From contig JBDRNO010000310.1 of the NCBI GenBank assembly GCA_043811005.1, positions 1 to 5,581 of the forward strand: a stretch of DNA of 5,581 bases. The letters run 5' to 3'. The notes below the pieces were generated by a model that did no database searches, was not told where the DNA came from, and saw nothing but the letters and a program-made list of their open reading frames with translations. Both the position numbers and the translations under genes were made by a program. The stretch comes from JBDRNO01 sp043811005 (GTDB lineage Bacteria; Bacteroidota; Bacteroidia; NORP154). Shown in pieces: positions 1 through 5,581 of the stretch (position 1 is the first letter of the stretch; each line of letters starts with the position of its first letter).

Positions 1-176
1 GATACTGGATGCTGGATACTAGATATTAGTGGTTGATTTTTTTGTTTTAGTCTCTGTCATAGTCATTGTCAAATTGTCTACTCCTTACAGCCGACTGGAG
101 ACCGGAAACTGGGTGCCGAGGTGCATGGTCTGATTGTGGAACCTTGCTATTTATAGGATAGTTGTGTGTAATAGTA
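1..176. other. Spacer with degenerate short direct repeats
   Basis: No gene is visible. Positions 1-26 hold degenerate repeats of a GGATACT-like unit (gatactggat, gctggatact, agatatt). Positions 41-85 repeat gtc-type words (gtctctgtcat, gtcattgtc, ttgtct), and 91-116 hold ccgactggagaccggaaactgg, another low-complexity near-repeat. I infer these are decayed intergenic repeat tracts of the kind common in Bacteroidota. No clear terminator hairpin follows the mnmH stop at 177. Confidence 0.5.
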
Positions 177-1331
177 TTAATTGGAATTTACTTTCCTCAC
201 AAATTTCTCAATATGTTTAGCATTTTGACGTGGATCGTCTTTCCCAAATCGTATAGGGAAAATACTATCAGTATCTCTTTTGGATATCCCATAATTATAT
301 GCTTTATCGTAATATTGTAAAGTAATGTTAGCAACTGATAAATGATCCTGTTCTTCCAATGCTGTAATTGCCTTTTTTGTGTTTAAGCCTCCAAGCCGTT
401 TCTCAATCCCGAGAATCGCTTTCCTGAGTTGTTCATTGCTAAAAGAGGCATATTCTTTAACCAATCTTTTAGCCCTTATCTCTCTGCTTATTTCGATTTT
501 TATTACAGGACTGCTTCTCATCAGTAAAAACAAAGGATCGGGAATACGCACACTTCCTATTGCCTGGCTTTCATCTTCTATCCATATAGGTTTATTCATA
601 TCGAATTTCCGCCAGGTATCATAGAGATCATTCTGGAATTGTTCTGTAGTAGGTTGTTGTTCCTGTCCCAGGTGACCAAAAGCAGAACCTTTGTGATTGG
701 CTATTTCCTCCAGGTCAAGCACCTGGTTGCCCGATTTGGATAGATATCTCAAAATGTCCGTTTTCCCGCTGCCTGTCATTCCGCCTAAAACAATAATATC
801 TGCTCTATTGTTAAAACTATTAAGTAAAAGATCCCGGTAAGCTTTATATCCCTTTTTCAGCGTGTAAACTTTAAATCCTGCTGTGCTTAATAACCAAGCA
901 AATGACTGGCTTCTTATGCCTCCCCTCCAGCAATGAAGCAATACTGATTTATCAAGATGATCTTTGCGGAGAGGGTGGGATTCGAACCCACGTGCCCCGT
1001 TATTAACAGGACTTCCCGATTTCGAGTCGGGCCCGTTATGACCACTTCGGTACCTCTCCATTTCAAGATCGTCTTCTAAAACATTATAAACCTCTTTAAC
1101 AAAGCCTGCTATTTTAGGCCCCACATATTCGAGACCCATCAGAACAGCAACATCTCTTCCTTGCTTTTTATAAGCAGTTCCTACTGCAGCCCTTTCCTCA
1201 TCGCTGTATAAAGGTATATTTACAGCGCCCGGTATATGACCCCTTAGATATTCTATGGGAGAACGGACATCAATGACCGGGAGATGCTTTGCTTTGTCGA
1301 GAAACTCTTCTATGTTGAGGGTTTGTGTCAA
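177..1331 (-). CDS. mnmH: tRNA 2-selenouridine/geranyl-2-thiouridine synthase MnmH (SelU), carrying a 37-residue in-frame insertion encoded by a tRNA gene
   Basis: MnmH replaces the sulfur of 2-thiouridine at position 34 of tRNA-Lys, -Glu and -Gln with selenium from selenophosphate, via a geranylated intermediate; it is cytoplasmic. The rhodanese domain starts with PVIDVRSPIEY (18-28), followed by the family signature DEERAAVGTAYKKQGRD (44-60). The active-site loop HCWRGGIRS has its catalytic Cys at residue 134. The P-loop half has a Walker A motif GGMTGSGKT (183-191), then DLEEIANHKGSAFG (206-219) and WIEDESQAIGS (250-260). Residues 90-126 are foreign to the family and are the translation of a tRNA-Ser gene with its flanks. 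Without them the protein is 347 residues and the Cys becomes residue 97, as in E. coli SelU. The start is TTG: an in-frame TAA lies eight codons upstream with no ATG between, and the N-terminus already matches the family. No Shine-Dalgarno is visible. Family identity is near certain. Whether the interrupted enzyme is active is unknown. Confidence 0.95.
   Translation of the reverse strand: MTQTLNIEEFLDKAKHLPVIDVRSPIEYLRGHIPGAVNIPLYSDEERAAVGTAYKKQGRDVAVLMGLEYVGPKIAGFVKEVYNVLEDDLEMERYRSGHNGPDSKSGSPVNNGARGFESHPLRKDHLDKSVLLHCWRGGIRSQSFAWLLSTAGFKVYTLKKGYKAYRDLLLNSFNNRADIIVLGGMTGSGKTDILRYLSKSGNQVLDLEEIANHKGSAFGHLGQEQQPTTEQFQNDLYDTWRKFDMNKPIWIEDESQAIGSVRIPDPLFLLMRSSPVIKIEISREIRAKRLVKEYASFSNEQLRKAILGIEKRLGGLNTKKAITALEEQDHLSVANITLQYYDKAYNYGISKRDTDSIFPIRFGKDDPRQNAKHIEKFVRKVNSN
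952..1075 (-). repeat. 111-nt in-frame insertion bounded by an imperfect 13-nt direct repeat, carrying the tRNA
   Basis: Copies of a short sequence lie at 1063-1075 and 952-964. They match at 11 of 13 positions, with an identical 7-nt core (ATCTTGA on the minus strand), and are offset by exactly 111 nt, or 37 codons. Deleting one copy plus the intervening 98 nt joins LEDDL directly to DKSVLLHCW, a normal rhodanese active-site approach. The 98-nt payload is the 93-nt tRNA plus 3 nt before and 2 nt after it. The pattern resembles a target-site duplication made on insertion and then diverged, or a duplication made by slippage or repair. No transposase, integrase or other mobile gene is present. 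Confidence 0.7.
967..1059 (-). tRNA. tRNA-Ser (anticodon CGA), nested inside mnmH on the same strand
   Basis: Read on the minus strand, this folds as a complete class II tRNA. The acceptor stem is GGAGAGG/CCTCTCC (7 of 7 pairs, 1053-1059 with 968-974). The D stem is CCG/CGG with GTGG in the loop. The anticodon stem is CCCGA/TCGGG with loop CTCGAAA, placing anticodon CGA at 1024-1022 (codon UCG). A long variable arm can pair CCTGTT with AACGGG. The T arm is GTGGG-TTCGAAT-CCCAC. T8, G18-G19, T33 and the TTCGA T-loop are present, and the discriminator is G73, the serine identity base. CCA is not encoded; the next bases are CAA. No mispair occurs in the acceptor, D, anticodon or T stems, so this reads as an intact gene, not a decayed fragment. 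It has no room for its own promoter outside mnmH coding sequence, so it is probably transcribed with mnmH. Its translation supplies residues 91-122 of the MnmH reading frame. Confidence 0.93.
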
Positions 1332-1508
1332 ATTCCAATAAATTATACAATGTTATGCAAATAACGGGAATTTAGTGCAAAGACAATGAATGATAATTGG
1401 AAAGGTGCTGCCGGGATATGAAGGACAATGGTGAATTTATCAAATTTATTCAATAATTATCTGTCTATTGATTAAAATATAGGCACTTACAATTAATAAA
1501 ACTTTGTA

Positions 1509-1606
1509 TTGAATAATGAATAACGAACAATAGAATGATGAATTACGAATTTTCTTTCTCTTTAATTCATCATTCAATATTCGAATGTTCATTATTCGAT
1601 ATTCAA
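1509..1606. repeat. Large imperfect inverted repeat
   Basis: The left arm at 1509-1544 (from ttgaataatg to gaatgatgaatt) is an imperfect reverse complement of the right arm at 1564-1606 (from aattcatcattc to ttcaa). The inner 12 nt (1533-1544 with 1564-1575) match exactly across a 19-nt loop, and the outer arms are related with small gaps. Each arm is itself made of GAATAATGAA/GAATGATGAA-like words. It probably forms a long AT-rich hairpin and looks like a dispersed intergenic repeat. Confidence 0.7.
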
Positions 1607-1700
1607 AAACATATTTGAATTGTTATATTGCAGTAACATTCAGCAAATTATGTTTTAAAGAAATCGTATTTTTATACGTTCATTGTTAAACAGATATTTG

Positions 1701-1772
1701 TGTGTACACGGTAGCCCCGAAGGGTAGGGAGACCTTCCGTAAAGGCTTGCGAGACCATCCGCACCCGAGGGA
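1701..1772. repeat. GC-rich repeat-like block downstream of the propeller gene
   Basis: This 72-bp block stands out in GC content from AT-rich flanks. It contains the perfect palindrome gtgtacac (1702-1709) and a CCC-TTCG-GGG mini-hairpin on the minus strand (1715-1724). A second potential hairpin pairs CCTT (1733-1736) with AAGG (1742-1745). A 13-nt direct repeat at 1727-1739 and 1749-1761 matches at 11 of 13 positions (GGGAGACCTTCCG and GCGAGACCATCCG). It begins 8 nt after the stop codon, so it forms the 3' end of the propeller mRNA. No T-run follows the hairpins, so it is not a typical intrinsic terminator. It may be a dispersed repeat. Confidence 0.5.
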
Positions 1773-1779
1773 ATATTAG

Positions 1780-4002
1780 TTATTCTATAATTAATTTTTT
1801 GTTAATTATTGCCTTATCATTTATCAATTGCAGGTTGTATATACCTGCTGCGTTCGGTTTAAGATCAATTTTCTTTTTGTAATTACCTTTAATATTGTAT
1901 AGAGTTTCAGTATATATTTCCTGTCCCAAAATGTTGATAATTTCTATTCGAATATTTTCAGTTTCGATAATATTCAATTCTATTGTAAACATACCTGTAT
2001 TTGGGTTAGGATATACATTAAAACTGCTTATAGCCGCAATATCTTCAATTGATGAAATGGTTACGCCATATGGAGGGTCAGAAGTTGATGAACAACCATT
2101 TGCATCTGTAACCATAACCGAATAAAAACCAGATTGGGTTGCAGTATAGTATTGTAATGTTTCACCAACAAGCAAAGTATCATAATAATACCATTGATAA
2201 TAATTTGCCAGACTTGAAGCCAAATCATTTCCGTTTTGATTTATCATAGGTTTTGGCGGTAACGGATTTATAGTTAGGGTTGTTGCAATAATGCTGTCGC
2301 AGCCGTTAACAGTTGATAAGCTGTCATAGTATGTTCCGGCTGTCGTTTGGTAAATGCCGAATATAAGGATGCTGTCGTTATCACATATTGTGGTATCTGA
2401 TGTATTAGTGGAATAAGTTGGATTTACTGTTACATTAACTGAACCTGAACCCTGACAACCGTTTCCATCGGTTACCGTTAATGTATAAGTTCCTGAAACC
2501 GTTACAGTAATGGTTTGTGTCGAATCCCCTGTTGACCATAAATAGCTGTAGCCACTTCCTGCCCCGGCATCTATAATATTAGAATCTCCCTCACAAAAAG
2601 AAACATCATTTAAAGAAACCACTAAGGAGCATTCTGATATTTTGGCGAGAAAATAGTCACGGTCACCATTATTGTTCGTTATATTTGTGCCAAATGTTAA
2701 ATTAGTGGTATAATAATACCCACCAACATATATATTGCCGGATGTATCGACAGTTATACTGTTGCCGATATCCATCAAGCTTCCACCGGCAGTCTTACCC
2801 CAAATAATATTTCCGCTTGAATCATATTTCGCTACAAAAATGTCACGTTCACCATAATTAATCATAGTATCCGATGCCAAAACCATGTCTACACTAAAGA
2901 ACCACCCTGCAATGATCACATTGCCTGACTTATCAATAGCAACTTCCTCTCCCCTGTCCTGTCCATTGCCTCCGGCATTTTTTGCCCAGACAACACTGCC
3001 GCTTGAATCATATTTGACAATGAACATATCACGGTCTCCATAAGATGTTAATGTTATCGTATCAAACGTGATACTTGCACTATGAAAATTTCCTGTTACA
3101 TATATATAGCCCGATGGATCAGTTATAATACCAAATCCCTCATCTTCCATATTCCCGCCAGCATTTTTTGCCCATTTTTCATTTCCCGCGGAATCGTATT
3201 TTAAAATATAAAAATCAAAAAATCCGTTATTATTCAATGTAGTTGTATCAAATGTCATAGTCGTACTGTTAAACCATCCTGTAATATAAACGTTGCCAAA
3301 TACATCAGCAGCAATATCAAAACTTCTGTCAAAAGATGTACCTCCGGCACTTTTTGCCCAAATAATATTTCCTGCCTGATCATATTTTACAACAAAAATA
3401 TCATCAGTACTCCCACCACCATCAGTGTTTGTTATCACCTCGGATCCGAAAGCAGAAGTCGGACTAAAGAATTTTCCTGTGATATAAACATTCCCTGATG
3501 CATCAACAGAGATCGCCATACTTCGTTCCTCACCGGTACCACCGCCTTTCACTCCCCATAAGGGATTACCAGTCACATCGAATTTCACAAGAAACACATC
3601 AAAGTGGCCTGCACTGACCAGGGTATCTGCAGCAAAAAAGATGCTGTCTTTAAAATACCCAGTTACATAAACATTACCCAGAGTGTCAGGTGAAACATTC
3701 AAACCATTATCCGTATCGCTCCCGCCAAAACTTCTTGCCCATAAAACGTTTCCATCATCATCATATTTTGCAAGGAAAACATCATAATCACCGTTGCTTA
3801 TCAAAGTATCAGTACCTATAACAATAGTATCACTCATAAAACTACCTGTAATATAAATATTGCCTGACAGATCAGTTGCAACATCATATCCCATATCAGT
3901 AGTATCGCCACCACCACCTTTTGCCCATGTCCAAACTTCCTGTGCTTTAGTGATGTTGTTTAATAAACAAACAGTTACCGTTAAAATGTATATTTTTTTC
4001 AT
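1780..4002 (-). CDS. Secreted seven-repeat beta-propeller (SBBP-type) protein with Ig/PKD-like modules and T9SS type A sorting domain
   Basis: This is a cell-surface or secreted protein of unknown specific function. The ATG start gives a signal peptide (MKKIYILTVTVCLLNNITKA, likely cut before Q21). Residues 26-455 hold seven repeats of about 62 residues, each with the pattern D-x-x-GN-[IV]-Y-[IV]-TG-x-F, then G-x-x-D-x-F-[IVL]-x-KYD, then GN-x-x-W-x-K-x-x-GG, as in SBBP/beta-propeller repeats; seven copies would close a seven-bladed propeller. Residues 466-528 are an Ig/PKD-like module (YLWSTGDSTQTITVTVSGTY). Residues 529-580 and 581-650 form two further modules with paired cysteines and NGC motifs. 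Residues 660-740 are a T9SS type A C-terminal domain starting NVYPNPNTGMFTIEL, normally removed by the sortase during export across the outer membrane. The Gly/Asp-rich loops could bind calcium or glycans, but no catalytic motif is visible. It appears monocistronic. Confidence 0.92.
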   Translation of the reverse strand: MKKIYILTVTVCLLNNITKAQEVWTWAKGGGGDTTDMGYDVATDLSGNIYITGSFMSDTIVIGTDTLISNGDYDVFLAKYDDDGNVLWARSFGGSDTDNGLNVSPDTLGNVYVTGYFKDSIFFAADTLVSAGHFDVFLVKFDVTGNPLWGVKGGGTGEERSMAISVDASGNVYITGKFFSPTSAFGSEVITNTDGGGSTDDIFVVKYDQAGNIIWAKSAGGTSFDRSFDIAADVFGNVYITGWFNSTTMTFDTTTLNNNGFFDFYILKYDSAGNEKWAKNAGGNMEDEGFGIITDPSGYIYVTGNFHSASITFDTITLTSYGDRDMFIVKYDSSGSVVWAKNAGGNGQDRGEEVAIDKSGNVIIAGWFFSVDMVLASDTMINYGERDIFVAKYDSSGNIIWGKTAGGSLMDIGNSITVDTSGNIYVGGYYYTTNLTFGTNITNNNGDRDYFLAKISECSLVVSLNDVSFCEGDSNIIDAGAGSGYSYLWSTGDSTQTITVTVSGTYTLTVTDGNGCQGSGSVNVTVNPTYSTNTSDTTICDNDSILIFGIYQTTAGTYYDSLSTVNGCDSIIATTLTINPLPPKPMINQNGNDLASSLANYYQWYYYDTLLVGETLQYYTATQSGFYSVMVTDANGCSSTSDPPYGVTISSIEDIAAISSFNVYPNPNTGMFTIELNIIETENIRIEIINILGQEIYTETLYNIKGNYKKKIDLKPNAAGIYNLQLINDKAIINKKLIIE

Positions 4003-4176
4003 AATATTAATATTTTACATCCATTATGATCTTATTGAATAAAACAAAATTAGTAAAAAATTAATTCTGATATAAATCATTTTTTTTCTCTTTTATAATT
4101 GTACTTTTGGCAAAATTTTGAAAATTTTTTTGGACATTTATATCAAGAACATAACTTCATAAATTAATCAATCATA
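4003..4176. promoter_or_regulatory. Divergent intergenic promoter region
   Basis: This 174-bp AT-rich spacer lies between two genes reading away from each other, so it must hold both promoters unless one gene is driven from elsewhere. For the transporter, possible but weak elements are TTTTG at 4116-4120 followed about 18 nt later by TATATC (4139-4144), and a TATAATTG word at 4094-4101. No clear operator palindrome was seen. Confidence 0.4.
4045..4052 (-). promoter_or_regulatory. Candidate Bacteroidota -7 element for the propeller gene
   Basis: The minus strand reads TAATTTTG, an exact match to the TAnnTTTG -7 consensus, about 42 nt upstream of the ATG at 4002. The expected TTTG -33 element is only weakly represented (an ATTT-like word about 21 nt further up), so the call rests mainly on the -7 match and its position. 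Confidence 0.35.
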
Positions 4177-5484
4177 ATGGAAAGTATACCAATTTACGCT
4201 ATTATCCCATTTATTTTGATGTTAGCAGGTATTGCTACCGGTCCAATTTTCTTTCATCATATGTGGGAACAAAACAAAAACCTTCTAATATTTTCTTTGA
4301 TTTTAGGAATTCCAACATCAATATATCTTGTCTTTACAGGTTTTTCCCACGCTCTAATACATCAGTTGGTCTTTGATTATATTCCCTTTATAGTTTTACT
4401 TGGTGCTTTATTTGTTATTGCAGGAGGGATTCTTGTAACCGGTTTTATCGCTGCAAAACCATCCATAAATACTATATTTTTAGCAATAGGTGCAGTTCTT
4501 GCTTCATTTATGGGAACAACTGGTGCCGCAATGTTGTTGATCAGACCTCTTCTTGTAACAAATGCCAACAGAAAAAAAACAGTTCATACCGTTTTATTTT
4601 TTATTGCTGTTGTTGCTAACTGTGGTGGCCTCTTAACACCTTTGGGTGATCCTCCTCTGTTCCTTTTGTATTTACGCGGTGCACCTTTTACCTACTTCTT
4701 CCAGTTTCTACCCGAATGGTTATTTATAAATGGTGCTTTATTACTAATTTATTATTTGGTTGATTCATACTGTTATAAAAGGGAGAGACCTGAAGATATT
4801 GCCATAGATAAAGAGCTCGTTATACCGATAAGATTAAAAGGAAAAATGAATTTTCTTTGGTTAGCCGGTGTTGTCTTGGCAGTCGCTTTCATTAATAAAC
4901 AATATATCCCATTAATTGAAAAAAATCATTATTTTGGCTTTATCCGCGAAGGTGTTATTCTTTTAATGGGAGTTCTTTCGCTTGTAGTTACACCCAAAAG
5001 AACAAGACTATCAAATAATTTCACATGGGCTCCTATTACGGAAGTTGCATTTCTTTTCCTTGGAATTTTTATCACCATGGTACCTGCCCTGTTATATCTG
5101 AAATTTAATGCTTTCAAATTAGGCATTTCAACCCCAACTCAATTTTATTTTGTTACCGGCTCGTTAAGTAGTTTTCTGGACAATGCACCAACTGCCGTAG
5201 CTTTACACTCGTTAGCCCTTGGATTACAAGATCAATTTGCAACTTTGTTTAGCGGAGTACCACTTGTTGCCGGCATCCCGACAACTTTACTGGCAGCCAT
5301 TTCTATTGGCGCTGTATTTTTTGGCAGTATGACATATATTGGTAATGGACCAAATTTCATGGTAAAATCAATTGCAGAAGAAAATAATATTAAAATGCCT
5401 CACTTTTTTAAGTATATGTATGGTTTCTCCCTGATTGTCTTATTACCAATATTTATTCTTACATGTTATCTGTTTATTTCTTAA
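4177..5484 (+). CDS. Ion-transporter-superfamily membrane protein, probable Na+/H+ antiporter (NhaD/CitMHS-like)
   Basis: This is a polytopic inner-membrane protein of 435 residues with roughly 11 hydrophobic segments (about 6-25, 35-55, 66-92, 98-124, 136-156, 172-196, 225-241, 257-272, 287-307, 364-383 and 414-433). The conserved signatures are GTTGAAMLLIRPLL (113-126), NCGGLLTPLGDPPLF (148-162), SSFLDNAPTA (331-340) and GSMTYIGNGPNFMVKSIAE (383-401). The paired motifs TPLGDPP and SFLDNAPT are typical of the two pseudo-symmetric halves of the ArsB/NhaD/citrate superfamily, and their Asp residues (D158, D335) are candidate ion-binding positions. From the family, the likely role is electrochemical Na+ or H+ exchange; transport of a carboxylate such as citrate is the main alternative. 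The ATG is preceded by AT-rich sequence without a Shine-Dalgarno, as is usual in Bacteroidota. It is transcribed divergently from the propeller gene, with 174 bp between the two starts. Confidence 0.9.
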   Translation: MESIPIYAIIPFILMLAGIATGPIFFHHMWEQNKNLLIFSLILGIPTSIYLVFTGFSHALIHQLVFDYIPFIVLLGALFVIAGGILVTGFIAAKPSINTIFLAIGAVLASFMGTTGAAMLLIRPLLVTNANRKKTVHTVLFFIAVVANCGGLLTPLGDPPLFLLYLRGAPFTYFFQFLPEWLFINGALLLIYYLVDSYCYKRERPEDIAIDKELVIPIRLKGKMNFLWLAGVVLAVAFINKQYIPLIEKNHYFGFIREGVILLMGVLSLVVTPKRTRLSNNFTWAPITEVAFLFLGIFITMVPALLYLKFNAFKLGISTPTQFYFVTGSLSSFLDNAPTAVALHSLALGLQDQFATLFSGVPLVAGIPTTLLAAISIGAVFFGSMTYIGNGPNFMVKSIAEENNIKMPHFFKYMYGFSLIVLLPIFILTCYLFIS

Positions 5485-5527
5485 TTATCTAATAATCCCC
5501 TGCTTTCTTTTTCGTCCAGATTAGATT

Positions 5528-5561
5528 AGATCTCACAGGTTTTAAAAAACCTGTGAGGTCT
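5528..5561. terminator. Long perfect-stem palindrome after the transporter gene (possible bidirectional terminator or dispersed repeat)
   Basis: The sequence at 5528-5543 pairs with 5546-5561 over 16 bp with a single G-T wobble, and the centre is an A/T-rich turn. It begins 43 nt after the transporter stop. There is no T-run directly after the stem on the plus strand, but the inner arms are T4/A4, so a symmetric, possibly bidirectional, terminator is plausible. Similar CACAGGTTTT/AAAACCTGTG palindromes recur between genes in Bacteroidota, from my recollection and not a search. Confidence 0.55.
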
Positions 5562-5581
5562 GATCCTACTCCTTAAATATA

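Larger units (their letters stand above)
1332..1779. other. Long non-coding spacer between the propeller gene and mnmH
   Basis: No ORF of convincing length or composition is present on either strand. The spacer is AT-rich apart from a GC-rich block near the propeller gene stop. It holds the inverted repeat and GC-rich element listed separately. Next to mnmH, a TATAAT-like word lies about 10 nt upstream of the TTG start on the minus strand (about 1341-1346). No well-spaced upstream element accompanies it, so the mnmH promoter cannot be placed with confidence. Confidence 0.6.

Noticed and set aside
379..624. 81-codon plus-strand open frame antisense to mnmH
   Set aside because: It lies wholly opposite conserved MnmH coding sequence, shows no recognisable domain and is best explained as a shadow.
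967..1059. Nested tRNA as a selenocysteine tRNA (tempting next to a selenium gene)
   Set aside because: tRNA-Sec has anticodon UCA and a longer acceptor stem. This one has CGA, a 7-bp acceptor and a standard serine-type D arm.
952..1075. Insertion as an intein or self-splicing intron
   Set aside because: At 37 residues/111 nt it is far too short for either, and its content is fully explained by a tRNA plus a short duplication.
952..1075. Insertion as an assembly chimera
   Set aside because: A chimeric join would not be expected to keep the frame, leave a short direct repeat and restore the exact family spacing on excision. It cannot be fully excluded without reads.
2640..3940. Regularly spaced similar segments (about 186-nt period) as a CRISPR or satellite array
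   Set aside because: The period corresponds to 62 codons, and the similarity follows the protein repeat motifs of the propeller.
3860..4042. 60-codon plus-strand open frame across the propeller start
   Set aside because: It overlaps the signal peptide and first repeat of the propeller protein in antisense, and its composition is that of a shadow.
4377..4568. 63-codon minus-strand open frame within the transporter gene
   Set aside because: It is antisense to conserved transporter motifs, with no independent evidence.
4929..5126. 65-codon minus-strand open frame within the transporter gene
   Set aside because: It is antisense to a conserved membrane protein and has no recognisable features.

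Overview
The window looks like Bacteroidota (Bacteroidetes) chromosome. The sequence is AT-rich, and the genes lack Shine-Dalgarno sequences. One gene has a TAnnTTTG-type -7 element upstream. A large secreted protein ends in a type IX secretion (T9SS) sorting domain, and the spacers carry the degenerate direct and inverted repeats common in this phylum. I cannot assign a genus.

Layout. Positions 1-176 are a spacer with degenerate repeats. Positions 177-1331 (minus) encode MnmH/SelU, the rhodanese/P-loop enzyme that makes 2-selenouridine (and geranyl-2-thiouridine) at the tRNA wobble position. Positions 1332-1779 are a long non-coding spacer with a large imperfect inverted repeat and a compact GC-rich repeat-like block. 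Positions 1780-4002 (minus) encode a 740-residue secreted protein: signal peptide, seven beta-propeller repeats, Ig/PKD-like modules and a T9SS type A sorting domain. Positions 4003-4176 are a divergent promoter region. Positions 4177-5484 (plus) encode a polytopic ion-transporter-superfamily protein, probably a Na+/H+ antiporter of the NhaD/CitMHS-like type. A long palindrome, possibly a terminator, follows it.

The most remarkable feature is a complete, apparently intact tRNA-Ser(CGA) gene (967-1059, minus) lying inside mnmH, on the same strand and read through in frame. It sits in a 111-nt (37-codon) insertion bounded by an imperfect 13-nt direct repeat. Removing exactly those 111 nt restores a seamless 347-residue MnmH whose catalytic cysteine falls at residue 97, the same number as in E. 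coli SelU. The same RNA can therefore be read as a tRNA or as mRNA for a tRNA-modifying enzyme. The inserted cargo is almost nothing but the tRNA, with about 3 nt on one side and 2 nt on the other, so it brought no promoter of its own.

The three protein genes show no obvious functional link. mnmH is separated from the propeller gene by about 450 bp, and the transporter is transcribed divergently from the propeller gene.
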